From the NCBI GenBank assembly GCA_046728155.1, contig JBKPDY010000068.1, forward strand, positions 1 through 64,000: a stretch of 64,000 bases of DNA, given 5' to 3'. Source of the stretch: CAWDLX01 sp046728155. Its GTDB lineage: Bacteria; Actinomycetota; Actinomycetes; Mycobacteriales; Micromonosporaceae. Below, in pieces: positions 16,715 through 25,051 of the stretch; position 1 is the first letter of the stretch, and the number at the start of each line of letters is the position of its first letter. The translations under genes and the position numbers were made by a program. The notes under the pieces are model-generated. The model was given only the letters and a program-made list of their open reading frames with translations. It was not told where the DNA came from and ran no database searches.

Positions 16715-18507
16715 GTCTCCGCCTGCCCGTACGTAATGGTCTTTCGTGCGGCCTGTTCCACCACCGCCTGTGTTGCGTCATGCGCATCGTGGTGCTCAAT
16801 GTGAGAAAGGATTTCGCGTCGCCCTCCGGGCGTCAAGACCGTGCGCCGCCCGAGACCGCCGCCGGGGTGACGGTAGAACCCCACGACCTCGGGCGTGAGC
16901 GTCTGGTTGCCTGCGATCAGGTCGGCAGCGCGTTCCGCGACCATCATGGTCGGCGCGTAGATGTTCCCGTTGGTGACGTACGGAAAGACCGATGCGTCGA
17001 CGACGCGAAGCCCGTCCACGCCGTTGACACGCATCGTGCCCGGGTCGACGACGGACAGGTCGTCCGATCCCATTCGGCAGGTGCAGGACGGGTGCAGGGC
17101 CGTCTCCGCATCGCGGGCGACCCAGTCGAGGATCTCGGCGTCGCTCCGGACGCCGGGGCCGGGAGAGGTCTCGCCGCCGTTGAACTCGGCCATGGCGCTC
17201 TGATCGAGAATCGTACGGGCGATCCGTACCGCCTCCACCCACTCCCGTCGGTCCTGGTCCGTAGTGAGGTAGTTGAATCGCAGCTCCGGATGGCGGGTCG
17301 GGTCGGTACTCGTGATCCGGACCGACCCGCGGGCGTCGGAGTACATCGGACCCACGTGGACCTGGTAGCCGTGTTCGGACGCCGGGGCCGACCCGTCGTA
17401 GCGTACGGCGATCGGCAGGAAGTGGAACATCAGGTTCGGGTACGCGACGTCGTCGTTGCTCCGGACGAAGCCGCCGCCCTCGAAGTGGTTGGTGGCGCCC
17501 GGCCCCGTGCGTCCGAAGAGCCAGGCTGCCCCGATCCACGGCCGGTGCCGCCACCGCAGGTACGGCTGCATCGAGACCGGCCGCGTGCACGCGTGCTGGA
17601 TGTAGACCTCCAGGTGGTCCTGCAGATGTTCCCCGACGCCTGGAAGGTCGGCGACGACGTCTATCCCCAGTGGACGGAGTAGGTCTGCGCCGCCCACGCC
17701 GGACAGCTGCAGCAGTTGCGGCGAGTTGAACGCGCCGCCGCACGAGATGACCTCGCCCGCATCGACCCGGTGCATCCGGCCACGGACGCTGTACACCACC
17801 CCGGTGGCCCGGGTACCGGAGAAGGTGACCCGATGGGCAAGGGCACGCGTCTGTACGGTCAGGTTGGACCGGCGCATCGCCGGTCTCAGGTACGCGCCGG
17901 CCGCGGAGAGCCGCCGGCCGCGGTGGATGTTGCGGTCGAAGGGACCGAAGCCCTCCTGGCGGTACCCGTTGATGTCATCGGTGAGCTCGTATCCGGCCCG
18001 CTGCGCGGCGGCGAAGAACGCCTGGAACAGTGGGTCGTCGGCGGGTCCGCGCTCCAGGACGAGTGGTCCGCCGTGACCGCGGCGCGGGTCGTCGGGTTCG
18101 GCCGCGGTGCAGTCCTCCATCCGCTTGAAGTACGGCAGGCAGTGCGCGTAGTCCCAGTGCGCCATCCCGGCCCCGCTGGCCCATCGTTCGTAGTCGAGCG
18201 GGTTGCCCCGTTGGAAGATCATCCCGTTGATGCTGCTGGATCCGCCGAGGAGCTTGCCACGAGCGTGGTAGATGCGCCGGCCGCCCAGTCCCGGCTCCGG
18301 TTCGGACTCGTACCCCCAGTCGTAGAACCGGCTGCCGATGGGAAACGCGAGGGCGGCCGGCATGTGGACGAACACATCCCACGGGTAGTCCGGCCGTCCG
18401 GCCTCCAGCACCAGCACCCGGGTGGCGGGATCCGCGGAGAGGCGGTTGGCCAGCACCGAACCCGCCGAACCACCGCCGACGATGACGTAGTCGTACCGCT
18501 CAGGCAT
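16711..18507 (-). CDS. betA: Choline dehydrogenase-like GMC oxidoreductase
   Basis: FAD-dependent GMC enzyme, most likely oxidising choline to betaine aldehyde. 598 residues. The N-terminus MPERYDYVIVGGGSAGSVLANRL is the ADP-binding fold, GKLLGGSSSINGMIFQRGN is GMC signature 1, and GAFNSPQLLQLSGVG is signature 2. The catalytic end HPSCTCRMG...LRVVDASVFPYVTNGN and the PTMMVAERAADLI motif are typical of BetA. The frame is open 18 codons upstream, but ATG 18507 fits the family and overlaps the DUF1638 stop by 8 bp. A 50-residue C-terminal tail beyond the usual end is present. Specificity for choline is inferred from family and from betB at 27235 and the betaine importer next door. Confidence 0.88.
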   Translation of the reverse strand: MPERYDYVIVGGGSAGSVLANRLSADPATRVLVLEAGRPDYPWDVFVHMPAALAFPIGSRFYDWGYESEPEPGLGGRRIYHARGKLLGGSSSINGMIFQRGNPLDYERWASGAGMAHWDYAHCLPYFKRMEDCTAAEPDDPRRGHGGPLVLERGPADDPLFQAFFAAAQRAGYELTDDINGYRQEGFGPFDRNIHRGRRLSAAGAYLRPAMRRSNLTVQTRALAHRVTFSGTRATGVVYSVRGRMHRVDAGEVISCGGAFNSPQLLQLSGVGGADLLRPLGIDVVADLPGVGEHLQDHLEVYIQHACTRPVSMQPYLRWRHRPWIGAAWLFGRTGPGATNHFEGGGFVRSNDDVAYPNLMFHFLPIAVRYDGSAPASEHGYQVHVGPMYSDARGSVRITSTDPTRHPELRFNYLTTDQDRREWVEAVRIARTILDQSAMAEFNGGETSPGPGVRSDAEILDWVARDAETALHPSCTCRMGSDDLSVVDPGTMRVNGVDGLRVVDASVFPYVTNGNIYAPTMMVAERAADLIAGNQTLTPEVVGFYRHPGGGLGRRTVLTPGGRREILSHIEHHDAHDATQAVVEQAARKTITYGQAET

Positions 18508-19129
18508 GGTCCACCAGTATTCGCAGCTCCCGTTCCAGACCCTCGTCTCCGACGTCGACAATCGTCAGGGGGAGGCGCAGTGTCTCGGCCGCGGCCCGCG
18601 CGCGCTGCTCCAGCTCGGGCGTTCGGCGTTGGGCGAGCCAGACCACGCGACGGTAATGACGGAAGTAGTCGTCGCGCAGGTCGGGGTAACGGTCGAGGCC
18701 GAGCTCGCCAACGACCGCCCGGTCGAACGAGCGCACCAGGAAGTCCGTCAGCACGTAGGTACCGGGTTCCTGTTCGAGCAGCGACCGCATCCGCTCCGGC
18801 CCGGCGAGCACGTCGTAGCAGTGCGACCCGCTCAGGCGGATCAGACCGAACCGCTCGCACACATCGTCGAGGGCGCCGTACGTGCCGCAGTCGGCGTACG
18901 CCACCGCCACATCCCGGTACCGCGGGCGCAGTTCGGCGGCGAGCTCGGCCACCGCCGGCGCGATCCGATGTGGACGGTTGTGCAGCAGCGGAGGGAGCGG
19001 ACGGACGACGACGGGCCACCGGTTGCGTTCGGCGACCCGCGCGACATCGTGGGCCAGCGCGCCGCACGCGATGACCGCGACCGGGCGTCGCTCAGCTCGG
19101 GAAGGCAAGCAGGTCAATGAATCGGTCAT
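18500..19129 (-). CDS. DUF1638 protein linked to corrinoid methyltransferases
   Basis: Protein of unknown function, 209 residues. The conserved DUF1638 blocks are visible: AVIACGALAHDV at the start, VAYADCGTYGALDDVCERFG in the middle, and RLSGSHCYDVLAG, with several Cys and His that could bind metal. Members of this family are often encoded beside MttB-type methyltransferases in methanogens and anaerobes, which agrees with its place here between the corrinoid activase and betA. ATG 19129 lies 38 bp inside the activase gene, so translation is probably coupled. A role in corrinoid or methyl-group handling is inference from association only. Confidence 0.8.
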   Translation of the reverse strand: MTDSLTCLPSRAERRPVAVIACGALAHDVARVAERNRWPVVVRPLPPLLHNRPHRIAPAVAELAAELRPRYRDVAVAYADCGTYGALDDVCERFGLIRLSGSHCYDVLAGPERMRSLLEQEPGTYVLTDFLVRSFDRAVVGELGLDRYPDLRDDYFRHYRRVVWLAQRRTPELEQRARAAAETLRLPLTIVDVGDEGLERELRILVDHA

Positions 19130-20945
19130 TGAAATCGGTCCGGTCGGAGAGTTCGACGTAGTCAACCTCGTGCAGTAGTGCGAGCGCACCGGCCCGCTCC
19201 CGTACGCTGAGCAACGCCATCTTCGCGCCCTCACCGGCGACGTTGCCGGCGCTCACGACGCGGAGCACGGGCAGCTTCGGCACCAGGCCGATCCGGATGG
19301 CGCTGGCCGGGGAGAGGTAGGTGCCGAACGAGCCGGCCAGCAGGACCTGCTGGATGTCCACGGGCGTTAAACCAAGCTCCTCGAGCAGCAGCGTCCAGCC
19401 GGTGGCGATCGCCGCCTTGGCGAACTGAAGCGCGCGGACATCGCGCTGGGAAAGGTAGACCGCCCCGTGCAGGACGAAGACGCGTTCACCGCGGACCTCG
19501 CGCAGCCGTCCGGCCAGGCCGGGGGCGATGGCACGGGCGCGCTCGTCGGTGACGAACCGGCCGGACGGTTCGATGAGACCGGCGTCGACGAGGGCGGCCA
19601 CCGCGTCCACGAGCCCCGAGCCGCAGAGGCCGATCGGCTCGACATCGCCGATCACGCCGAGCTGCAGCTCGCCGTCGCGGACGCGGACCACCTCGATCGC
19701 GCCGTCGGCGGCGCGCATGCCGCATCGGATGGCCGCGCCCTCAAACGCCGGACCGGCCGGCGCCGCCGTGGCCACCAGCCGGTCCGCGTTTCCGAGCACG
19801 ATCTCGCAGTTGGTCCCGACATCGATGAAGAGCCGCAGCCGGCGGTCGCGATCCATCCCCGAGGCGAGCATCCCGGCCACGATGTCGCCGCCGACGTACG
19901 CGCCGAGGGCGGGAAAGACGACGGCCCGGGCCCGCGGATGCACGGTGATGCCGAGTTCGCCGGCGAGGATCTCCGGGAAGGCGCGGGTGGACATCACAAA
20001 CGGCGCGACCCCCAACGGCTCGGGGTCGATGCCGAGCGCGATGTGCGCCATCGTCGCGTTGCCGGCCAGCGCAACCTCGTAGACCTCCTCCGGTTCTACC
20101 CCGCCATCCCGCAGCACCTCCGTCGTCAGCTCATCGAGCGTTTGATGCGCCAACCGACGCAGCCGGTTCAGACCTCCGGCCGGGTCCATCATCACCGCGC
20201 TGATCCGGGTGATCACGTCGCCACCGAGGGGTTGCTGGGCGTTGAGGGCGGAGGCCACCGCAACCGGCGTGCCTGTCGCGAGGTCGAGCAGGCTCGCGAC
20301 GACTGTGGTCGTGCCGAGATCGAAGGCGAGGCCGAAGCAGCGCGCGGTCGTGTCACCCGGCTCCACCGCGATCAGAGCGTCGTCGGCGACGACCGCTGTC
20401 ACCTTGTAGCCGTTGGCGCGCAGGGTTCGTCCCAGTCCTTTGAGGACCGCCAGGTCCACCCGTAGCTCCAGGTCATCGAGCGCGGCCAGCACCCGCTCGA
20501 GGTCGGGGGTCTGGTCCGCCAGCGTCGGTTCATCCAGCTCGAGGTAGCGCTTCTGGATCGCCGGGCGGAGGATCACCTGCCGCCCGACGCCGACGGTCGC
20601 CGCCTTCGGTCGGGTGACGAGCGGCGGCACATCCACGTCCAGGTCGGCGGTCGCCTGGGCCCGACAGGCGAGGCGCCACCCGTCGCGCAGCTGTTCGGGG
20701 GTGAACGCCCGGATGTCCAGTCGCGACACCGGCACGGCGCCGTCGACGACCCGCACCAGGCATTTACGGCAGGTGCCATGGCCGCCACAGGTCGAGTCGA
20801 TGGCGATGCCGTTCCAGCTGGCCGCGTCGAAGACGGTCACGCCGGGTGGTACCCGGACGTCCCGTCCGCTCGGGCTGAACCGCAGGCGTACCCGGCCGTG
20901 TCCGTCGTGCGGTAGCAGCTCCTCCTCGGTGACCGTACGGGTCAT
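19092..20945 (-). CDS. Corrinoid activation protein (RACo/RamA-like, 2Fe-2S ferredoxin domain plus ASKHA ATPase fold)
   Basis: Reductively reactivates cob(II)alamin that arises when the corrinoid protein is accidentally oxidised. 617 residues. The N-terminal ferredoxin domain has Cys53-x5-Cys59-x2-Cys62 (CGGHGTCRKC) and Cys94. A middle linker follows, then the DUF4445/ASKHA domain with FGLAFDLGTTTVVASLLDL, FIDVGTNCEIVLG, GLCGSGLVDAVAALVDAG and LLAGSFGTYLSP. ATG 20945 overlaps the preceding gene by ATGA. A [2Fe-2S] activase is the type found in anaerobic corrinoid iron-sulfur and methyltransferase systems (RACo, RamQ-like). Its presence beside O2-dependent oxidases is notable. Confidence 0.9.
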   Translation of the reverse strand: MTRTVTEEELLPHDGHGRVRLRFSPSGRDVRVPPGVTVFDAASWNGIAIDSTCGGHGTCRKCLVRVVDGAVPVSRLDIRAFTPEQLRDGWRLACRAQATADLDVDVPPLVTRPKAATVGVGRQVILRPAIQKRYLELDEPTLADQTPDLERVLAALDDLELRVDLAVLKGLGRTLRANGYKVTAVVADDALIAVEPGDTTARCFGLAFDLGTTTVVASLLDLATGTPVAVASALNAQQPLGGDVITRISAVMMDPAGGLNRLRRLAHQTLDELTTEVLRDGGVEPEEVYEVALAGNATMAHIALGIDPEPLGVAPFVMSTRAFPEILAGELGITVHPRARAVVFPALGAYVGGDIVAGMLASGMDRDRRLRLFIDVGTNCEIVLGNADRLVATAAPAGPAFEGAAIRCGMRAADGAIEVVRVRDGELQLGVIGDVEPIGLCGSGLVDAVAALVDAGLIEPSGRFVTDERARAIAPGLAGRLREVRGERVFVLHGAVYLSQRDVRALQFAKAAIATGWTLLLEELGLTPVDIQQVLLAGSFGTYLSPASAIRIGLVPKLPVLRVVSAGNVAGEGAKMALLSVRERAGALALLHEVDYVELSDRTDFNDRFIDLLAFPS

Positions 20946-21790
20946 TGTCTCGACCGGAACATCGAGATCCAGGCCGCGCCCCACGCGTCGTGACCGAGCA
21001 GGAGATCGGCGGCCTTGACCGCGTCGACGATCTGAGGCGTACGGGCGTCCATGATGGCGCTGGTGAGTCCGCGGGTCATCGCCATCGGCAGGAAGGCGGC
21101 GCCGATCGCGTGGCGCTGTGGCATCCCGAACGACACGTTGGAGGCACCGAGCGTCATGTTGACACCGAACTCATCCCTGATCATCGATATGGTGTCGAGC
21201 GTCTTGACCACGAGCGACGTGTCGGCGCCTACCGGCATCGCGAGCGGATCGATCACCACGTCCTCGATCGGGATGCCGTACCGCTCGGTCGCGATGTGGA
21301 TGATCTTGCGAGCCAGTTCCACCCGTCGGGCCGGATCCTCGGGGATCTCGTCCTCGTCGTTCGGCAGCCCGATGACGGCGGCGCCGTAGCGCTTGACCAA
21401 CGGCAGGATCGCGTCCAGCCGCTCGTCCTCGGCCGTCACGGAGTTGACCAGGGCCTTGCCTTCGTACGCGGCGAGCCCTGATTCGAGCGCCTCCACCACG
21501 GACGAGTCGATACATAGTGGACGGTCGGTGAGGCTCTGCACCACCCGGACGGCGTCGCGCAGCAACTCCGCCTCGTCGGTGAGGGGCACCCCCATGTTGA
21601 CATCGAGCACCATCGCGCCCCCGGCGACCTGCTCGGATACGTCGACCTCGATACGGGACAGGTCACCGGCGCGCAACTGCTCCTGGAACAGCCGCCGCCC
21701 GGTCGGGTTGATCCGCTCTCCGATCACGCAGAACGGCTGGTCGTCACCGATGACGACCTCCATTGTGGACGATCGTAGGACGGTGTGCAT
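20942..21790 (-). CDS. Methyltetrahydrofolate:corrinoid methyltransferase (MtgA/AcsE-like, pterin-binding)
   Basis: Transfers a methyl group between methylcobalamin on the corrinoid protein and THF. The 282-residue TIM-barrel protein has the pterin-binding pattern: FCVIGERINPTGRR, GGAMVLDVNMGVP, RPLCIDSSVVEAL, ALVNSVTAED, DVVIDPLAMPVGAD and MTLGASNVSFGMP. It is a free-standing domain as in MtgA and AcsE, not part of a MetH fusion. AAGGAG lies 4 bp before ATG 21790. Between the corrinoid protein gene (21 bp upstream) and the activase (ATGA overlap), it completes a three-part methyl transfer set with the divergent MttB-family gene. Direction toward methyl-THF is inferred from the catabolic context. 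Confidence 0.9.
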   Translation of the reverse strand: MHTVLRSSTMEVVIGDDQPFCVIGERINPTGRRLFQEQLRAGDLSRIEVDVSEQVAGGAMVLDVNMGVPLTDEAELLRDAVRVVQSLTDRPLCIDSSVVEALESGLAAYEGKALVNSVTAEDERLDAILPLVKRYGAAVIGLPNDEDEIPEDPARRVELARKIIHIATERYGIPIEDVVIDPLAMPVGADTSLVVKTLDTISMIRDEFGVNMTLGASNVSFGMPQRHAIGAAFLPMAMTRGLTSAIMDARTPQIVDAVKAADLLLGHDAWGAAWISMFRSRQ

Positions 21791-21811
21791 GCCGCTCCTT
21801 CCACGCCGGAT

Positions 21812-22477
21812 TTACACGCTGGCCAGCGCGCGCCGTTGCTGCAATAGTTCCTTGGCCCGCTTGACCGCGGCCGACGCGTCCGCCGCGTAGCCATCGGCGC
21901 CCACCGCGTCGGCGTACTCCTGTGTCACCGGAGCGCCGCCGACCATGACGATCACCTGGTCGCGCAGGCCGGCCTTCTGCAGCGCGTTGATGTTCGCCTT
22001 GAACATGGGCATGGTGGTGGTCAGGAATGCGGAGAAGCCCACGATCTCGGGCTTGTGCTCGCGGATCGCGTCGATGAACTTCTCCGGCGCAACCTGCACT
22101 CCGAGGTCGATGACGTGGAAGCCGGCACCCTCCAGCATGATGTTGACCAGGTTCTTCCCGATGTCGTGCACATCGCCCTTGACGGTCCCCATGACGAACG
22201 TGCCGAGCGTCTCGGCGCCGGTCTCGGCCAGCAGCGGCCGCAGGATCTCGAGCGCGCCCGCCATCGCCCTGCCGGCGACGAGCATCTCGGGCACGAAGAA
22301 ATCCCCCCGCTCGAACCGGGCGCCGACCTCCTCCAGCGACGGGATGAGCGCCTCGAACAGCAATGAGTCCGGAGTCATGCCGAGGTCGAGCCCGGCCCGG
22401 GTTAGTTCGAGGACAGCGGGGGCGTTGCCGACCAGCGTCTGGTCGTAGAGACCGCGGAGGATCTCGTCTTCGGTCAT
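21812..22477 (-). CDS. Corrinoid-binding methyl carrier protein (MtgC/MtbC-like)
   Basis: Cobalamin-binding carrier that takes the methyl group from the MttB-family enzyme and presents it to the THF methyltransferase. 221 residues: an N-terminal four-helix cap (about 5-85, FEALIPSLEEVGARFERGDFFVPEML) and a Rossmann-like B12 domain with the DVHDIGKN motif, in which His104 would be the lower cobalt ligand, then the later GFSAFLTT and VMVGGAPV blocks. It starts 8 bp after the IclR gene and is first of the enzymatic genes in the train. Size and architecture match MtbC/MttC/MtgC proteins. Confidence 0.94.
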   Translation of the reverse strand: MTEDEILRGLYDQTLVGNAPAVLELTRAGLDLGMTPDSLLFEALIPSLEEVGARFERGDFFVPEMLVAGRAMAGALEILRPLLAETGAETLGTFVMGTVKGDVHDIGKNLVNIMLEGAGFHVIDLGVQVAPEKFIDAIREHKPEIVGFSAFLTTTMPMFKANINALQKAGLRDQVIVMVGGAPVTQEYADAVGADGYAADASAAVKRAKELLQQRRALASV

Positions 22478-22485
22478 AGCGGCTC

Positions 22486-23337
22486 CTATCCGCCGTTGGG
22501 GTGGCCGAGGATCGTGGAGAGTGTCTGCGCCTCCTCGACGAGCCGGGCACCGAACTCGTCCGCGCGGCGTTCGGTGATGCGGGCGGTCGGCCCCGAGACG
22601 GAGAGGGCGGCGACGACGGCTCCGTTGCGAGCGCGGACGGGGCTCGCAACAGCCACCAGCCCTGGCTCCAGCTCCTCCCGGGCGACCGCGTAGCCACGCC
22701 GTATCACGGTCCTGAGGTTGCGTTCCAGGTCGGCCGGGCGGGTGATGGTCTGTGGCGTCCGCCGTTCGAGCGGCCCTGTCGGCAACCGCAGCGTCCCGTA
22801 GGCGTAGAAGACCTTGCCGAGTGCGGAGCAGTGCGCCGGAACGGTGACGCCGACCCAGTTCGTGGTGCCGAGCAGGTGGACGCTATCGACCTGGGCGATC
22901 TGAACGACAACGTCGCCGGCCGGTACCGCGAGGTTCACCGTCTCGCCAGTCTGTTCCCCGATGCGCTCCAGTACCGGCGCCGCGAGCTCGACGAGATCGC
23001 TGCCCAGCCCATGGCGCACCGCATAGATCGCGAAGGCAGCCCCGGGGCGGAATGCGCCACCGCGGTCGCGCTGGACGAACCGGTGTCGTTCCAACGCCTG
23101 TAGCAGCCGCGACACTGTCGACCGCGCCAGCCCCGTCTGCTCGACCAGCGAGGTGAAAGTACGGCTGTCCGGGGACTCGACGACGAGCGCCAGCAGCTCC
23201 ATCGCCCGGTCGACGGCCTGCGTTCCGGTGGAGGTTGACGTTGGTCCGGACAGCTTACTTACCGTTCCTGGATAGTGCGGCGTCCGCACTGACCGCGAGG
23301 ATGCCGGGAGTTCCACATCATAGAACTGCTGCACCAT
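22486..23337 (-). CDS. IclR-family transcriptional regulator (first gene of the corrinoid/betaine train)
   Basis: Predicted local regulator, 283 residues. After about 45 poorly conserved residues comes the winged helix (TQAVDRAMELLALV, LARSTVSRLLQALERHRFV), then the IclR effector domain with DSVHLLGTTNWVG, AHCSALGKVFYAYG, GYAVAREELEPGLVAVASPVRA and the small-ligand pocket. ATG 23337 is preferred because it sits 6 bp after a TACTCT box with TTGACG 18 bp further up, a leaderless promoter. It is divergent from the MttB-family gene and 8 bp from the corrinoid protein gene, so it probably controls both sides. The effector could be glycine betaine or choline; not shown by sequence. Confidence 0.88.
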   Translation of the reverse strand: MVQQFYDVELPASSRSVRTPHYPGTVSKLSGPTSTSTGTQAVDRAMELLALVVESPDSRTFTSLVEQTGLARSTVSRLLQALERHRFVQRDRGGAFRPGAAFAIYAVRHGLGSDLVELAAPVLERIGEQTGETVNLAVPAGDVVVQIAQVDSVHLLGTTNWVGVTVPAHCSALGKVFYAYGTLRLPTGPLERRTPQTITRPADLERNLRTVIRRGYAVAREELEPGLVAVASPVRARNGAVVAALSVSGPTARITERRADEFGARLVEEAQTLSTILGHPNGG

Positions 23338-23373
23338 GATATGAGAGTATGATCTGGCCCACGATCGCGTCAA
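23317..23373 (-). promoter_or_regulatory. Divergent promoter/operator region between the IclR and MttB-family genes
   Basis: On the minus strand, TTGACG (23373-23368) and TACTCT (23349-23344) are 18 bp apart and the IclR ATG follows 6 nt later. ATCATA (23317-23322) and TATGAT (23348-23353) are inverted partners whose centres are 31 bp apart; the right partner overlaps the minus -10 box and could also serve as a -10 for the plus-strand gene. This would suit an IclR-controlled divergent promoter. Confidence 0.45.
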
Positions 23374-23419
23374 GTGACCGCCGCGACCCCCGACGCGCCG
23401 GGCTCTGAATGGAGGACGC

Positions 23420-24859
23420 ATGTTCGTCAACAGGATGCCGCGCTACGAGATCCTCTCCCCGGACGCGATGGCCGTGCTCGATCGTGGCTGGCGCCGGCTG
23501 GTCAGCGAGATCGGCGTCGAGTTCCTCGCCCCGCGTGCCCTTGACCTGTTCCGCGCGGCCGGCCAGAGCGTCGAGGAGAACGTGGTGAAGTTCGACCCCG
23601 ACTTCATCCTCGAGCAGGCGGCCAAGGCGCCGCGCGAATTCGACGTGCAGGCCCGCAACCCGGCCAACACTGTCCACATCGGAGGCAACCACATGGCCTT
23701 CGGCTGTGTCTACGGCCCACCGTTCGTCCGCGAGGGACAGGTCCGCCGGGACGCGACACTTGACGACTTCCGCCGGTTCACCATGCTGGCACAGGGCTTC
23801 AGCGAGCTCGACTCCGCCGGTGGCGTCATCTGCGAACCCAACGACGCGCCGCTGGACTCGCGCCACCTCGACATGGTGTATGCGCTGCAGACTCTGACCG
23901 ACAAGATATACATGGGCAACGTCGTCTCCGGCGAGAATGCCCGCGACACCATCGCGATGACCGAGATCCTCTTCGGTGGCCGGGCCGCGATCGAGGCGAC
24001 TCCGGCTACCGTCTCGCTCATCAACTGCAACTCCCCGCTGCGCTGGGACGATCGGATGCTCGACGCTCAGTTCGAGTACAGCGCGGCCAACCAGGCCGTG
24101 GTGATCACCCCGTTCCTGCTGATGGGCGCGATGTCGCCCGTCTCGGTGCCGGCGACGCTGGTGCAGCAGATGGCGGAGGCACTCACCGGCATCTGCCTGT
24201 CCCAGCTGATCCGCCCGGGCTCGCCGGTGATCTTCGGATCCTTCCTGTCGAACATCGACATGCAATCCGGTTCGCCCTGCTTCGGTACGCCCGAGTCGGC
24301 GATCGGTCTGCTCTGCACCGGCCAGATCGCGCGCCATTTCGGCCTGCCGTTCCGGACCGGGGGTGGTCTCACGTCGAGCCAGTCAGCCGACGCCCAGTCG
24401 GCGTACGAGGCTCTCATGACGATGCTGCCGACATTCCTGGCCGGCACGAACTGGGTGATGCATACCGCCGGCTGGCTCGAGGGCGGTCTGGTCGCCGGAT
24501 TCGAGAAGTTCGTCATCGACATCGAGATCCTGCGCATGCTCCAGGTCGAGTTCACCCCACTGGAGATCGACGAAGCATCGCTGGCCTTCGACGCCCACAC
24601 CGAGGTCGGCCACGGCGGCCACTTCCTCGGCGCCGCCCACACCATGGAGCGGTTCCGCACCTGCTTCTACCGACCGCTGCTCTCCTCATCGCAGAACTAC
24701 GAGCGATGGGTGCGGGCGGGTGCCAAGGACGCGGCGGCCCGCGCGACCGAGATCTACCAGAAACGGCTGGCCGAGTTCGAGGCGCCGCCGCTCGATGACG
24801 CGATCCGGCAGGAGCTGAACGAGTACGTCTCTCGCCGCCGCAAGGAGCTTGGCGACTGA
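23420..24859 (+). CDS. mttB: MttB-superfamily methyltransferase without pyrrolysine, probable glycine betaine:corrinoid methyltransferase
   Basis: Would demethylate a quaternary amine, most likely glycine betaine, methylating the corrinoid carrier. 479 residues with the MttB fold: SPDAMAVLDRGWRRLVSEIGVEF, the HIGGNHMAFGCVYGPPFVREG block, PLDSRHLDMVYALQTLTDK, and the late HTEVGHGGHFLGAAHTMERF segment. No in-frame amber codon interrupts it, so it belongs to the non-Pyl branch that includes the betaine methyltransferase MtgB. GGAGGA lies 6 bp before the ATG. It is divergent from the genes for its predicted corrinoid, THF-methyltransferase and activase partners. Other N-methylated substrates (carnitine, proline betaine) remain possible; betA, betB and dimethylglycine oxidase nearby favour glycine betaine. 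Confidence 0.9.
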   Translation: MFVNRMPRYEILSPDAMAVLDRGWRRLVSEIGVEFLAPRALDLFRAAGQSVEENVVKFDPDFILEQAAKAPREFDVQARNPANTVHIGGNHMAFGCVYGPPFVREGQVRRDATLDDFRRFTMLAQGFSELDSAGGVICEPNDAPLDSRHLDMVYALQTLTDKIYMGNVVSGENARDTIAMTEILFGGRAAIEATPATVSLINCNSPLRWDDRMLDAQFEYSAANQAVVITPFLLMGAMSPVSVPATLVQQMAEALTGICLSQLIRPGSPVIFGSFLSNIDMQSGSPCFGTPESAIGLLCTGQIARHFGLPFRTGGGLTSSQSADAQSAYEALMTMLPTFLAGTNWVMHTAGWLEGGLVAGFEKFVIDIEILRMLQVEFTPLEIDEASLAFDAHTEVGHGGHFLGAAHTMERFRTCFYRPLLSSSQNYERWVRAGAKDAAARATEIYQKRLAEFEAPPLDDAIRQELNEYVSRRRKELGD

Positions 24860-25043
24860 TCGAGCGAGCGCGAGGAGTGAGCGTCAGCGAGCCCCGCAGC
24901 TTGTTCGCGGTGCTTGGCGGATCGAGCGAGCGCGAGGAGTGAGCGTCAGCGAGCCCCGCAGCTTGTTCGCGGTGCTTGGCAGATCGAGCGAGCGCGAGGA
25001 GTGAGCGTCAGCGAGCCCCGCAGCTTGCTCGCGGTGCTTGGCA
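24858..25043 (+). repeat. 62-bp tandem repeat, three units
   Basis: Units at 24858-24919, 24920-24981 and 24982-25043, each starting GATCGAGCGAGCGCGAGGAG and ending in TGCTTGGC(G/A)(G/A); a fourth GATCGA follows. Copies differ at only a few bases (GTTCGC versus GCTCGC; GGCG versus GGCA). The array begins within the stop codon of the MttB-family gene and ends 8 bp before the purU stop, filling the convergent gap. A 23-bp piece recurs inverted at 36529-36551. Confidence 0.95.
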
Positions 25044-25051
25044 GATCGACG

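Noticed and set aside
23420..24859. Pyrrolysine-containing trimethylamine methyltransferase
   Set aside because: The reading frame has no internal amber codon and no pyl genes are visible; it belongs to the non-Pyl MttB branch.
24858..25043. CRISPR array
   Set aside because: The three 62-bp units are directly adjacent with no unique spacers, and no cas gene is nearby.
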